Notes: generated from the sequence alone by a model not told the origin. A stretch of 64,000 nt of DNA from Terriglobia bacterium (GCA_020073015.1 JAIQFZ010000001.1:57763-121762), one strand, 5' to 3'; positions 7,950-16,452 are shown, counted from the first letter of the stretch. Translations and numbers: made by a program.

Positions 7950-8262
7950 CTTGTCGGTTTGGTTCAGCGTTGCTGGTGGTTCGCTCGAGGGTGAATCACC
8001 GGGGGAAATCCGGTTCATGTCCAGTGAACTGGAGCCCGGGCGTTGCGGCCTCCTCAGAAATCCTCCTTCCAAGGCAGGATGGAAGCGCTGAACCAGCAGC
8101 CTGTGTGCGCAAGCCTCAGGTGAGTATCGCGGTGCTTGTACTCTTAGGAGTGCAGGGGGCGCGATCATCGATCGCCTTCGGGCGGGAGACGACGAGCCAG
8201 AAGATCCACGAAAACAATGCGGCTCGGGTGGCTGGCCCAAGCCGCATTTGTTTTTGTTGTTG
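7950..8262 (+). ncRNA. Candidate structured non-coding RNA, class unknown
   Basis: A 10-bp stem, TGGTTCAGCG (7960-7969) with CGCTGAACCA (8086-8095), closes a multi-branch domain. Inside it are hairpins GGTGGTTC/GAATCACC and CCGGTTCA/TGAACTGG and a third around CCTTCCAAGG. Further hairpins follow (ACTC/GAGT near 8140; GCGAT/ATCGC at 8161-8175) and then a strong rho-independent terminator. No plus-strand gene follows, so it is not an ordinary leader. It does not show RNase P, tmRNA or SRP signatures. The 5' end is a guess; 6S RNA or a degenerate riboswitch remains possible. Confidence 0.5.
8216..8262 (+). terminator. Rho-independent terminator
   Basis: AATGCGGCT (8216-8224) pairs with AGCCGCATT (8240-8248), and TGTTTTTGTTGTTG follows. 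It ends the candidate RNA at 7950. Confidence 0.75.
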
Positions 8263-8440
8263 TGTGGCGCGGACATTCCTGTCCGCGAACCGCCGACTAC
8301 CGAATTAAATCCACGCGGCCTAGTGGCCGCCTAAAGGCGGCTTTCGAGGTTGTGCCCGCAACCGCCACGCGGCGGACGTGGCAAGCCGCGTCTCTACGGG
8401 TCGAGACCCGGGGGGCAGACAGGAATGTCCGCCCACACAA
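8263..8440. repeat. Two inverted copies of palindrome family B plus a family-C fragment
   Basis: GCGCGGACATTCCTGTCCGCG at 8267-8287 and GGAATGTCCGCCCACACAAC at 8421-8440 are copies of the same element in opposite orientation. The sequence GTGGCAAGCCGCGTCTCTAC between them resembles the repeat at 57950. Confidence 0.75.
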
Positions 8441-8457
8441 CCTTCTCGGAATCCGCT

Positions 8458-8739
8458 TTAGTTTGCCCCGCCCGCGATCGACGGCACCAGCAGCACTTCG
8501 TCGCCATCCTGAAACGCATACGAAGCGCCTCCGAGGAAGCGAATATCTTCTTCGTTCACGTAGATATTCAGGAAACGCCGCGCCTCTCCCGCTTCGTCGT
8601 GCAAGTGCGGTTTCAGGTCCGGGAACTGCTGGTCGAGCGCCGCGAACAGGTCGTTGAGATTCGACGCAGTGCAATCAATCGTAGGTGTGCCGGCGGTGAG
8701 CCGCCGGAACGGTGTAGGAATCTGTACCGTGATACTCAT
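8458..8739 (-). CDS. MoaD/ThiS-family sulfur carrier protein ending in GGAN
   Basis: 93-aa ubiquitin-like protein with the typical RFLNIYVNEED and GDEVLLVPSIAGG segments. Such proteins carry sulfide as a C-terminal glycine thiocarboxylate after adenylation. Here the Gly-Gly is followed by Ala-Asn before a clean TAA. By analogy with CysO-like, HcyS and QbsE carriers, a JAMM protease would have to trim the tail first; no such gene is in the window. It starts 6 nt after the thrC-like stop and shares that gene's SAM riboswitch. This points to cysteine or homocysteine synthesis rather than molybdopterin. Confidence 0.85.
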   Translation of the reverse strand: MSITVQIPTPFRRLTAGTPTIDCTASNLNDLFAALDQQFPDLKPHLHDEAGEARRFLNIYVNEEDIRFLGGASYAFQDGDEVLLVPSIAGGAN

Positions 8740-8745
8740 CGATGA

Positions 8746-10053
8746 TTATGCCTCCGCGGCGAACACAGTAGACTTGCTCGCCAAAGGTAGCGCCGGCGTC
8801 TCGCCGGCAAAGATTTCAGACTTGCTCAACTTGCGTGCGAGGTACGCCTCAAACTCCACTAGCTTCGGAGCGATCGGCGTCTCCGCCTGGTACGCATCCG
8901 CCAGCACGTCGGTGGTCTTCAGCCCGTTGCCCGTGATGCAGAGCACGGTTGTCTCATCGGGAAGGATTCGATCCTGATGAATCAGCTTGCGTGCCACGCC
9001 CAGCGTCACTCCGCCGGCAGTTTCGGTGAAGATGCCTTCGCTCTCGGCCAGCAGTTGGATCGACTCGACGACTTCGGTATCCGAAACGTCTTCCGACCAT
9101 CCGCCGCTCTTGGTGATTGCCTTAATCGCGTACGGCCCATCGGCGGGATTGCCGATCGCCAGCGAGCGCGCAATCGTCTTCGGGCGCTGCGGCTCGATCT
9201 CGGTGCTGTACTGCTTGACCGCCGTAGAAATCGGAGAGCAGCCCGAAGCCTGCGCGCCAAAGAACTTCACGGGCTTGGGATCGACCAGGCCCAGCAGCAC
9301 GAGTTCATCGAACGCCTTCTTGATCTTCGTGATCAGCGATCCACCGGCCATCGGCACGACGACGTTATCGGGCAACCGCCATCCTAGTTGCTCGGCGATT
9401 TCGTACCCGACCGTCTTCGAGCCTTCGGAGTAATACGGACGCAGATTCACGTTCACGAATCCCCAGCGATGCTCGTCGGCGATCTGCGAGCACAGCCGAT
9501 TCACGTGATCGTAGCTGCCGTTGATGCGCACCAGCTCCGCGCCAAACACTTGTGTGCCGAGAATTTTGGCGGGCTCGAGATCGGAAGGAATGAAGATCCA
9601 CGCCTTGAAGCCTTCGCGCGCCGCCTGTGCTGCGACCGAATTGGCGAGGTTGCCCGTCGAAGAGCAAGCGACGGTGTCGAATCCGAAGCTGCGAGCGTTC
9701 GCGAGCGCGACCGCCACCACGCGATCCTTAAAGCTCAGCGTGGGCAGGCAAACTGCGTCATTCTTAATGCAGAGGCGTCGCGAGCCAATCTTCTCACCCA
9801 GGCGCGGCGCGCTGACCAGCGGGGTATATCCAACCGGGAGGGAGGGCTGATACCCCGCAGGCAGCGGCAGCAGTTCGCGGTAGCGCCAGATGTTGGGCGC
9901 GCGCGACGCGAACAGCTCGTGCGAAACAGTTTTGCGGATGGAATCGTAGTCGTACGTAATTTCGAGGGGGGAGAAGCAGTCTTCGCAGTAATTGCGCGGC
10001 TGGCTGGCCCAGGTCTTACCGCATTCGCGACATCGGAGTTCGTACGTGCTCAT
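8746..10053 (-). CDS. thrC: Threonine synthase-like PLP enzyme with N-terminal zinc ribbon
   Basis: 435 aa. The N-terminus is a four-Cys zinc ribbon (CRECG and CEDC, residues 8-26). The fold-type II PLP domain follows, with the Schiff-base lysine in LPTLSFKDR (near residue 109), the substrate loop SSTGNLANS and a glycine-rich phosphate loop (MAGGS). The family converts O-phosphohomoserine to threonine. The gene sits behind a SAM-I riboswitch and terminator and is followed by a sulfur carrier, so a sulfhydrylase-type reaction on an activated homoserine is a serious alternative. The last 35 residues include the translation of a dispersed repeat (GETPALPLAS). Confidence 0.88.
   Translation of the reverse strand: MSTYELRCRECGKTWASQPRNYCEDCFSPLEITYDYDSIRKTVSHELFASRAPNIWRYRELLPLPAGYQPSLPVGYTPLVSAPRLGEKIGSRRLCIKNDAVCLPTLSFKDRVVAVALANARSFGFDTVACSSTGNLANSVAAQAAREGFKAWIFIPSDLEPAKILGTQVFGAELVRINGSYDHVNRLCSQIADEHRWGFVNVNLRPYYSEGSKTVGYEIAEQLGWRLPDNVVVPMAGGSLITKIKKAFDELVLLGLVDPKPVKFFGAQASGCSPISTAVKQYSTEIEPQRPKTIARSLAIGNPADGPYAIKAITKSGGWSEDVSDTEVVESIQLLAESEGIFTETAGGVTLGVARKLIHQDRILPDETTVLCITGNGLKTTDVLADAYQAETPIAPKLVEFEAYLARKLSKSEIFAGETPALPLASKSTVFAAEA
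8787..8812. repeat. Palindrome family C inside the thrC-like 3' end
   Basis: GTAGCGCCGGCG, tc, then TCGCCGGCAAAG, translated in frame. An almost identical copy in reverse orientation lies in the GH5 gene at 43212-43237, and related copies are at 50698 and 59845. Confidence 0.85.
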
Positions 10054-10110
10054 CCTGCAACTTCCTTCTGTGACTGCGGGACGAGCCGGGAATAAATCCC
10101 CAGATACGAC

Positions 10111-10139
10111 AAAACCCCTTTTCCGGATAGGAAAAGAGG
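10111..10139 (-). terminator. Intrinsic terminator of the SAM riboswitch
   Basis: CCTCTTTTCC pairs with GGAAAAGGGG (one G-U) over a TATCC loop, followed by TTTTG. It lies between the aptamer and the thrC-like start, where a transcriptional off-switch should be. Confidence 0.85.
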
Positions 10140-10171
10140 CTCGGGAGCTGCGAACAATTCGCGTCCCCGAA

Positions 10172-10283
10172 TCTCATGGTCCCCGTTGCCGGGCGAGAGT
10201 TGGCACCTGTCAAGCGGGATAGATGATCCCGATCCGGTTGCCGTGGCGTCCTAGGGCTCGTCCCTCAGCCACTCTGCATGAAA
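10172..10283 (-). promoter_or_regulatory. SAM-I (S-box) riboswitch aptamer
   Basis: Read on the minus strand, P1 is TTTCATG (10283-10277) with CATGAGA (10178-10172). Within it are the S-box consensus blocks: GAGGGACGAGCCC (10266-10254), CGGCAACC (10243-10236), the P3 hairpin CGGGAT/ATCCCG region, AGGTGCCAA (10208-10200) and a P4 hairpin CCCGGCAACGGG. With the terminator downstream, high SAM should stop transcription before the PLP enzyme and sulfur carrier. Confidence 0.9.
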
Positions 10284-10319
10284 TTCCGGTTTGCTCAAAA
10301 AGAGCAAACTTGGAGATAG

Positions 10320-10349
10320 ATAGTACAGGCGACCGGGGCGGGCTGTCAA
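10320..10349 (-). promoter_or_regulatory. Sigma-70 promoter of the riboswitch operon
   Basis: TTGACA (10349-10344), an 18-bp spacer, TACTAT (10325-10320). A perfect 8-bp hairpin (GTTTGCTC/GAGCAAAC, 10309-10289) lies at the predicted 5' end, before the aptamer. Confidence 0.75.
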
Positions 10350-10406
10350 GCGGGATTTCCAAAATCGGAATCGCGCCTTCGACCAACCCATTCAGTGCTT
10401 TACCGA

Positions 10407-10814
10407 CTATTTCAAGCGAACCGTGTACGTCACGCGGAGTTCCTTTGTACGCGCTCTGATCATTGACTCAAGACACGCAAGGTATGCGGGGGATGACGCT
10501 GTGCCAAACTCGTACAGGGACCGCTCCGCCGAGCAGTTAGCGTCACGATACTGAATCCACAGTCGTTGAGCCACGGTCAGACGCTCGGCATCGCTCGGAT
10601 CTAGTCTGTTCCGGATCTTCTGGTACAGAGAATTTAGTTCCGCATGGGATAAAACTCTCGCCTTTGACAGACAATCAACAAGGTCGCTTGTCACTACAAC
10701 CTTTGTACAAGGTGAGTCTGGCTCGTTCATGTGCTGTGCGCTAGAAGGAGCAATGGCTAGCGGCCAAAGCGAGAGCAATACAACAAGGCGCACTTGCGGC
10801 ATTAGTTTCTTCAC
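10407..10814 (-). CDS. Secreted LprI/DUF1311-like protein
   Basis: 135 aa with a signal peptide (LVVLLSLWPLAIAPSSAQ). The mature region has four cysteines (SPCTK, VDCLS, NCSAE, LACLE) and the LprI/DUF1311 signature: LNSLYQKIRNRL followed by LTVAQRLWIQYRDANCSAE. Members are periplasmic; some inhibit lysozyme. It starts 14 nt after the ddl stop and could be translated from the same mRNA. Base composition is visibly less GC-rich than in ddl. Family good, function inferred. Confidence 0.8.
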   Translation of the reverse strand: MKKLMPQVRLVVLLSLWPLAIAPSSAQHMNEPDSPCTKVVVTSDLVDCLSKARVLSHAELNSLYQKIRNRLDPSDAERLTVAQRLWIQYRDANCSAERSLYEFGTASSPAYLACLESMIRARTKELRVTYTVRLK

Positions 10815-10828
10815 GGGTCTCGCACTCT

Positions 10829-12040
10829 CTATCGGCTGTACTGATTCCGCTTCTTGTCCTCGTGCCGCTCGATGCCCAGCTTGATCAGCCGGTCAATCAA
10901 CTCTGGATACGACACCCCCGATGCGGCCCACATCTTCGGATACATGCTGATCGCGGTGAAGCCAGGCATGGTATTGATCTCGTTAACGTAGATCTTGCGC
11001 GACTTGGGGTCCATCAGAAAATCGACACGCGCCAGCCCCTTGCAATCGACCGCTTGAAACGCCGCGATCGCGAGCTTCTGCACGGTTTTCATTTCCGCTT
11101 TCGTAATCTTCGCGGGGATCATTCCTTCGGAGCCTTGCACCAGATACTTCGCGTCGTAGTCGTAGAACTCCTTGCAGGGAATGATTTCTCCCGCAATCGA
11201 CGCGATGGGATCGTCGTTGCCGAGCACGGAGCACTCGATCTCGCGCGCTTTATTTTTCTTTCCTCCGACGCCTTCTTCGATGACGATTTTGCGATCGAAT
11301 TTCGCGGCTTCCTCGATCGCCGGGCCAAGTTCCTTCCGATCGTGCGCTTTCGAGATGCCGACCGACGAGCCGAGATTCGCCGGCTTCACGAACACCGGAT
11401 ACCTCAACTTGCTCTCCACCAGTTTCTGAACTTTCTTCGGCTCGCGCTCGAACTGGCCGCGCAGCACAGTCACGTGCTTGACGATCGGCAAGCCCGAGGC
11501 GAGGAACAGGGATTTCATCACGTCTTTGTCCATGCCCGCCGCCGAACCGAGCACGCCGGCTCCGACATACGCAATATCGGCAAGTTCAAGCAGACCCTGG
11601 ATCGTGCCGTCTTCGCCGAAGGTTCCATGCAAGACGGGGAAAATCACGTCCACGTTGATGGCGCGGTCGGAGGCGCGGCGAAGCGCCGAAGCATCGGTCT
11701 GAAACGGCGCAAGTCCACTCTCGCGGTGCGCGGGCTCCGGGGGAACGACGACCGCTTCGCCGGAGGCCAGCACGGCAGCACCTGGCGTAGCATCCGGATC
11801 GCCCGCCCGCAGATGTTTTTCTTGTGTGGGGCGGACACTCTTGTCCGCCCGCTCATCGCCTTTCAGCAGGCGCTCGGCGTGCTCGGCCGTGAGCCAGTGG
11901 CCGTCTTTGGTGATGCCGACGGGAACAACTTCATATTTTGTTTTATCGATTGCGTTGAGAACTGAGGCTGCCGACAGCAGCGAGACTTCGTGCTCGCCGC
12001 TGCGTCCGCCAAACAGGATGCCGACACGGAGTTTTGCCAT
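10829..12040 (-). CDS. ddl: D-alanine--D-alanine ligase
   Basis: Ddl joins two D-alanines for peptidoglycan precursors. From ATG 12040 (403 aa) the protein begins [20 protein letters not shown], the N-terminal signature. The ATP-grasp domain follows ([26 protein letters not shown]), with the Mg site RVDFLMDP and [10 protein letters not shown]. It is longer than usual because of a low-complexity insert at about residues 62-125. That insert begins with the translation of a dispersed palindrome ([14 protein letters not shown]). A 37-codon upstream extension of the frame is rejected as Arg/Pro-rich junk. Confidence 0.95.
   Translation of the reverse strand: MAKLRVGILFGGRSGEHEVSLLSAASVLNAIDKTKYEVVPVGITKDGHWLTAEHAERLLKGDERADKSVRPTQEKHLRAGDPDATPGAAVLASGEAVVVPPEPAHRESGLAPFQTDASALRRASDRAINVDVIFPVLHGTFGEDGTIQGLLELADIAYVGAGVLGSAAGMDKDVMKSLFLASGLPIVKHVTVLRGQFEREPKKVQKLVESKLRYPVFVKPANLGSSVGISKAHDRKELGPAIEEAAKFDRKIVIEEGVGGKKNKAREIECSVLGNDDPIASIAGEIIPCKEFYDYDAKYLVQGSEGMIPAKITKAEMKTVQKLAIAAFQAVDCKGLARVDFLMDPKSRKIYVNEINTMPGFTAISMYPKMWAASGVSYPELIDRLIKLGIERHEDKKRNQYSR
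11824..11850. repeat. Palindrome family B inside ddl
   Basis: GTGTGGGGCGGAC, actct, TGTCCGCCC. The same element occurs at 8264, 8421, 46917 and 59381. Here it is part of the Ddl coding sequence. Confidence 0.85.
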
Positions 12041-12331
12041 TTTGTTTAGTCTGGCTGGACGCGGGCGCGGAGTCAATCGCAGGGTTGGTACGACGTTCGC
12101 CGGGGCGGCCCTACGTCTTGGCGTGCTTTGTTCGTTCGGTCGTATTCTCACGAGATCGGATCGATTCGAACCGGTGGTTTTCCCGCTTTCCCGAAGGCAT
12201 TTTGATTACAATGGCGGTTGTTGCGTGGAACAGCCCACAGTGACGCGACGTAGGAGCAGTCAAGGCCGGGTTTCAATCAAAACGGAAGACGTGGCAGATG
12301 TATTTGCGGAATTTGGCGGAGGCGGAATCAC

Positions 12332-13327
12332 ATGAAAAAAAATGGGTTGATGCCTTGGGTATCAGTTCTGTTGCTCGCATTTGCAGCTACCGCTTGGGGG
12401 CAGGCCACGCCCACCCAGCGCAAGAAACGTATCGCGATTATGGATTTTGACTATGCCACGGTGCACGCCGGCGTTTCGGCGATTTTTGGCCAGGACATCG
12501 ATATCGGCAAGGGCGTCGCCGATCTGCTGGTGACGAACCTAGTGAAGGACGGCTCGTATTCCATCATCGAGCGTAAGGCCCTGGACAAGATTCTGGCCGA
12601 GCAGAACTTCTCGAATAGCGATCGGGCCAATCCTGCTTCAGCCGCGAAAATCGGTAAGTTGCTTGGGGTGGACGCGATTCTGGTCGGCAGCATCACCCAG
12701 TTTGGAAATGAGACGAAGAACCTGGGACTGGGCGGCGCCGGCGGGGGCTTGCTTGGCCATGGTCTGGGCGGATTCGGACACAAGAATTCCAAGGCGATTG
12801 TTGGCCTGAGTGCGCGCCTGGTGGATATCGACACGGGTGAAATCATGGCCGTTGCCGAGGGCAAAGGAGAGTCCTCGCGCAGCAGTACTTCCATGCTTGG
12901 CGGCGGAGGCAACTGGCACGGCTGGGGTGGCGGCCACGTGGATTTCGGCAGCAGCGACTTCCAGAGCACCATCATCGGCGAAGCTGTCAAGTTGGCAACC
13001 GACAAGCTGACCACGGATGTAGTCGCCGGGAAAGAGAAACTGCAGGTTCGAACGGTCGTCGTGCAAGGTCTGGTGGCGGCGGTGGATGGAGGCCTGGTGG
13101 TACTGAACGTGGGCGCAAAGGCCGGAGTGAAGGTGGGCGACGAACTGAGCGTCGAACGCGTGAGCAAGGAAATCAAAGACCCCGCGACGGGGCAAGTGCT
13201 GCGGCGGCTGAGCAGTTCGATCGGCGTCGTCAAAGTCAGCGACGTGGATGATGTGTCGTCCGTGTGCACGGTGGTTTCGGGAGCGGGATTCAAGGTTGGA
13301 GACGCGGTGAAGACGAAGACGCAGTAG
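12332..13327 (+). CDS. CsgG-family secreted protein
   Basis: 331 aa with a signal peptide (residues 1-24, ending TAWGQA). The CsgG/curli-assembly-like domain begins at [12 protein letters not shown] and continues with [33 protein letters not shown] and the [12 protein letters not shown] block. A Gly-rich segment (residues 130-150; second one near 190-205) interrupts the domain. The C-terminal 100 residues resemble a beta-rich domain. Without a lipobox it is probably periplasmic and not a lipoprotein pore. No curli genes are nearby. A GGAGG-type RBS precedes ATG 12332. Confidence 0.85.
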   Translation: MKKNGLMPWVSVLLLAFAATAWGQATPTQRKKRIAIMDFDYATVHAGVSAIFGQDIDIGKGVADLLVTNLVKDGSYSIIERKALDKILAEQNFSNSDRANPASAAKIGKLLGVDAILVGSITQFGNETKNLGLGGAGGGLLGHGLGGFGHKNSKAIVGLSARLVDIDTGEIMAVAEGKGESSRSSTSMLGGGGNWHGWGGGHVDFGSSDFQSTIIGEAVKLATDKLTTDVVAGKEKLQVRTVVVQGLVAAVDGGLVVLNVGAKAGVKVGDELSVERVSKEIKDPATGQVLRRLSSSIGVVKVSDVDDVSSVCTVVSGAGFKVGDAVKTKTQ

Positions 13328-13348
13328 ATCGCGCCGGGTCGAAGATTG

Positions 13349-13384
13349 ACGGCGGGGCCGATTTGGCTCCGCCGTTTGATTTTG
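13349..13384 (+). terminator. Rho-independent terminator after the CsgG-family gene
   Basis: ACGGCGG...GCC pairs with GGC...CCGCCGT and is followed by TTGATTTT, 22 nt after the stop codon. Confidence 0.7.
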
Positions 13385-13413
13385 GAGAGAGCGCTCGCAG
13401 GGGGAACTCCCTA

Positions 13414-13479
13414 CCACAGAGGGGCATGGGGGAACACAGAGGAACCGGTTTCCCGTGTGCGACCCTGTGTCCTCTGTGG
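13414..13479. repeat. Inverted CACAGAGG-type repeat
   Basis: CCACAGAGG (13414) with ACACAGAGG (about 13434) on the left, and CCTGTGTCCTCTGTGG (13464-13479) on the right in inverted orientation. A related single copy is at 46790-46815. Confidence 0.7.
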
Positions 13480-13488
13480 CTAGGTCTT

Positions 13489-14430
13489 TTACAGGATTTT
13501 CTTGCCGAAGGCGGAGAGGGCTAGTTCCACCGCGAGATCGGCGGTCTGGTTGCGTTCGTCGATGACGGGATTGACTTCGACGATTTCCAAACTGAGCATG
13601 CGGCCGTGGTCGGCAATGATTTCCATGGCGAGGTGCGCTTCGCGATAGGTGGCGCCGCCCCAGACTGGTGTTCCCACGCCGGGCGCGTCTTCGGGATCGA
13701 TCCAATCCATGTCGAGTGAGACGTGGTAGCCGGCCGTGCCGCGTCCAGCCATGCGGAGCGCTTCTTCCATCACGGCGCGCATGCCGCGCTCGTCAATATC
13801 GCGCATGGTGAAGACTTCGACGCCTGCTCTGCGGATATTTTCTTTTTCGAAATTGTCGACGTCACGAATGCCGACCAACACGCAGTTTTCGGGCTGGACC
13901 TTGGGCGAGAAGTCGTAGATCTTGCCCAGTTCTACAGGAGGAAGGCCCATGAGCGAGGCAAGCGGCATGCCGTGTACGTTGCCACTCGGCGAGGAGTCGG
14001 GCGTGTTCATGTCGGTGTGCGCGTCGATCCAGAGCAGACCGATCTTCTGGTTCTGGCGGCGGTAGAACTCGGCAACTCCGGAAACTGTGCCGGCAGCGAC
14101 CGAGTGATCTCCGCCGAGAACCAGAGGGACTTTGCCGGCTTCGAGAGTTTTAAGAACGAGGTCGGCGCTCTTGGTGCAGGTGGCGGTGATTTCCTTGAGG
14201 TACTTGGAGCTGGCATCGCCGACTTTTTTCTGTTCAGGAATGGCGACGGCAATGTTGCCGGCATCTTCGACAACGTGGCCGATGGCTTCAAGACGGGCCT
14301 CGAGTCCGGCAACACGGACGGCCGAAGGGCCCATGTCGACGCCGCGGCGGGACTGGCCAAGATCAAGGGGGACGCCGATCACGCGAATCTGGCGCGGGGT
14401 GATGGTTGAGAATGTACTTCGTTGAGCCAT
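13489..14430 (-). CDS. rocF: Arginase / ureohydrolase family
   Basis: The family hydrolyses arginine to ornithine and urea; agmatinase and formiminoglutamase are relatives. From ATG 14430 it has 313 aa. Mn-binding motifs are GGDHSVA, DAHTDMNT and SLDMDWIDP, and the sequence GNVHGMPLASLMG is arginase-like. The last motif has Trp-Ile where SLDVDALDP is commoner. An 18-codon N-terminal extension is rejected, because it is the translation of the CGCAGAG repeat. It lies next to the GxxExxY element. Confidence 0.9.
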   Translation of the reverse strand: MAQRSTFSTITPRQIRVIGVPLDLGQSRRGVDMGPSAVRVAGLEARLEAIGHVVEDAGNIAVAIPEQKKVGDASSKYLKEITATCTKSADLVLKTLEAGKVPLVLGGDHSVAAGTVSGVAEFYRRQNQKIGLLWIDAHTDMNTPDSSPSGNVHGMPLASLMGLPPVELGKIYDFSPKVQPENCVLVGIRDVDNFEKENIRRAGVEVFTMRDIDERGMRAVMEEALRMAGRGTAGYHVSLDMDWIDPEDAPGVGTPVWGGATYREAHLAMEIIADHGRMLSLEIVEVNPVIDERNQTADLAVELALSAFGKKIL

Positions 14431-14437
14431 ACGTTTC

Positions 14438-14872
14438 CTATTTAACCGCAGAGATCGCAGAGTTCGCAGAGGAAGTAAAGTCATTCACTATTCTGCGGAT
14501 TCCGTGCTTCATGGTGCAGTGGAAGTTGAGGAGCAATCCTACTTGGCAGTTGGCTAGCTTCAGGTAGGAGAGCAATTGGGCTTCGTGCACTGAATTTAAC
14601 TTCTCGACGGCTTTGATCTCAACGATCACGCAATCACCTGCTATTAAATCCACCCGGTAGCCACAATCCAGCTTTACGCCTTTGTACATGACCGGTAGCG
14701 GCCTCTGCTGCTCGACGCGCAGGCCGCGCTCACGAAGTTCGAAGACTAGGCACGCTTCGTAGGCCGACTCCAGCAGGCCCGGACCAAGCGCACGATGAAC
14801 CTCCATTGCGGCACCAATGATCTGCTCAGTGATCGCGTTCAACTGATCTGCTCTACCCACCGCAGTACTCAT
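14438..14872 (-). CDS. GxxExxY protein, predicted PD-(D/E)XK nuclease fold
   Basis: 144 aa. It carries the family-defining GLLESAY (G32, E35, Y38) and a PD-(D/E)XK-like core, GYRVDLIAGDCVIVEIKAV, with acidic-x-Lys. The C-terminal residues SSANSAISAVK are encoded by the left inverted repeat. The family is common in environmental bacteria with many paralogues and has no settled function. The gene is bracketed exactly by 31-bp inverted repeats, which suggests a mobile or repeat-associated unit. Confidence 0.88.
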   Translation of the reverse strand: MSTAVGRADQLNAITEQIIGAAMEVHRALGPGLLESAYEACLVFELRERGLRVEQQRPLPVMYKGVKLDCGYRVDLIAGDCVIVEIKAVEKLNSVHEAQLLSYLKLANCQVGLLLNFHCTMKHGIRRIVNDFTSSANSAISAVK

Positions 14873-14911
14873 GAAATTGCTTTCTCTGCGAACTCAGCGA
14901 TCTCTGCGGTT
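14444..14911. mobile_element. Candidate small element: inverted repeats bracketing the GxxExxY gene
   Basis: The left arm at 14444-14474 begins AACCGCAGAGATCGCAGAG. The right arm at 14881-14911 is its reverse complement with about 2 mismatches in 31. The arms bracket one gene and lie between arginase (start 14430) and asnS (stop 14917). Each arm is built of short CGCAGAG-like units. No target-site duplication is evident. Confidence 0.5.
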
Positions 14912-14916
14912 CAATG

Positions 14917-16242
14917 CTACGGGTACAGACGATACAGCATGCGCGGGAAGGGGATGGTTTCCCGCACGTGCTCCAGGCCGCAGATCCAGGCTACAGCTCG
15001 TTCGATGCCCATGCCGAAGCCTCCGTGAGGGACGCTGCCGTACTTGCGCAGGTCAAGATACCACTTGAAGGCTTCTTCGGGGAGATTGTGCTCGTGGATG
15101 CGCTGGAGGAGCAGGTCGTACGAGGCCATGCGCTGCGATCCTCCGATGATTTCGCCGTAGCCTTCGGGGGCCAGGACATCGACGCAGAGCGCGAGTTCGG
15201 GGCGCTGCGGGTCGGGTTCCATGTAAAACGCTTTCACAGTCGCGGGATAACGGTGGACCATGACGGGTTTGTCGTACTGCGACGAGAGATAGGTTTCGTC
15301 GGGTGAGCCGAGGTCCCCGCCCCATTCAAACTTGTTTTCGAGCTTGCCTTGGGCATGGCCTTCCTGGAGGCTCTTGACGGCTTCGTCGTAAGTGATGCGC
15401 GGAAAAGGCGGCTCGATCTTTTCCAGTTTCGTGATGTCGCGGCCGATGGTTTGCAGGTCGGCGGGGCGGCGCTCGAGGCAGCGTTTCACCAGGAACGTTA
15501 GCAGGCCCTCGGCCAGTTCCATGAGGTCGTCGAGTGTGCCGTACGCGAGTTCGGGTTCGACCATCCAGAATTCGGTCAGGTGGCGGCGAGTTTTGGATTT
15601 CTCCGCGCGGAAGGTTGGTCCGAAGGAATAGACCTTGCCGAGCGCCATGGCCGTGGCTTCGACGTAGAGCTGGCCGGACTGCGTGAGGTAGGCCTGTTCT
15701 TCGAAGTAGTCGACGGGGAAAAGCGTGGTGGTGCCTTCGCAGGCCGCGGGCGTGATGATGGGCGGGTCGGTGAGCGTGAATCCGTTGCTGTCAAAGAAGT
15801 CACGGGCGGCGCGGATGATTTCGGCGCGCACGCGGAGAATGGCCGCCTGGCGCTGGGAGCGCAGCCAGAGGTGGCGATGCTCCATTAAGAAGTCGGTGCC
15901 ATGTTCTTTGGGCGTGATCGGGTAGGGATCGGTCTCGGAGACGCGCTGCAGGACCTGGACATGCGAGACGTCGAGTTCGTAGCCGCCAGGGGCACGCTTG
16001 TCGGCGCGGACTTTGCCTTCGACGATGACGCTGGATTCCTGGGTGAGGCCCTTAATGGCGTCGAAGACTTCGGGCGGGACGGCATTTTTCGGGACTACGC
16101 CCTGGATGACGCCGCTTCCGTCGCGGAATTGGGGGAAGAGGAGTTTGCCGCTTTCGCGGAGGTTGTAAAGCCATCCGCGGATCGTGACGGACTGGCCTTC
16201 GTGTTTGCCGATTTCTGCAATCGTGCTGATGGGTGCGGACAT
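14917..16242 (-). CDS. asnS: Asparaginyl-tRNA synthetase
   Basis: Class II synthetase charging tRNA-Asn. From ATG 16242 it has 441 aa: an N-terminal OB anticodon-binding domain ([16 protein letters not shown]), motif 2 ([21 protein letters not shown]) and motif 3 ([16 protein letters not shown]) near the C-terminus. An upstream start at 16275 would add 11 residues translated from the repeat region. gatB is also present in the window, so the organism may combine direct charging with transamidation for Asn or Gln. Confidence 0.96.
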   Translation of the reverse strand: MSAPISTIAEIGKHEGQSVTIRGWLYNLRESGKLLFPQFRDGSGVIQGVVPKNAVPPEVFDAIKGLTQESSVIVEGKVRADKRAPGGYELDVSHVQVLQRVSETDPYPITPKEHGTDFLMEHRHLWLRSQRQAAILRVRAEIIRAARDFFDSNGFTLTDPPIITPAACEGTTTLFPVDYFEEQAYLTQSGQLYVEATAMALGKVYSFGPTFRAEKSKTRRHLTEFWMVEPELAYGTLDDLMELAEGLLTFLVKRCLERRPADLQTIGRDITKLEKIEPPFPRITYDEAVKSLQEGHAQGKLENKFEWGGDLGSPDETYLSSQYDKPVMVHRYPATVKAFYMEPDPQRPELALCVDVLAPEGYGEIIGGSQRMASYDLLLQRIHEHNLPEEAFKWYLDLRKYGSVPHGGFGMGIERAVAWICGLEHVRETIPFPRMLYRLYP

Positions 16243-16254
16243 AAGAGTCTTTTC

Positions 16255-16448
16255 ACCGCCGAGACGCCGAGACAAGCTTATTCTTGCTTATCAGTTTCGT
16301 GGGTCAGAATGAAACTGGAACCTCAGTTTTCTCGCTACTAACCAACAGCAGGTCCTTCGTTTCGCTCAGGATGACAAGCGTTAACGGGTTCGGGGTAACA
16401 AGTCTAAAATTTTCATTTATCCGAAGTTCAACTCGGCGTCTCGGCGGT
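16255..16448. repeat. Inverted pair of CCGAGACGCCGAG repeats around 160 non-coding bases
   Basis: ACCGCCGAGACGCCGAG (16255-16271) and its exact reverse complement (16432-16448). The interior has no ORF but holds another dispersed motif (TCGTTTCGCTCAGGATGAC). It fills the gap between asnS and the sugar isomerase. Confidence 0.75.
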
Positions 16449-16452
16449 AGAT

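Noticed and set aside
7960..8210. Cobalamin riboswitch
   Set aside because: Only a GAGCCAGAAGATCC stretch resembles the B12 box. The core hairpins do not fit and no gene follows.
8458..8475. Frameshift at the sulfur-carrier 3' end explaining GGAN
   Set aside because: The stop follows directly and cleanly; related carriers with extra residues after GG are known.
14444..14911. CRISPR array
   Set aside because: CGCAGAG units are few, irregular and without spacers; no cas genes are in the window.
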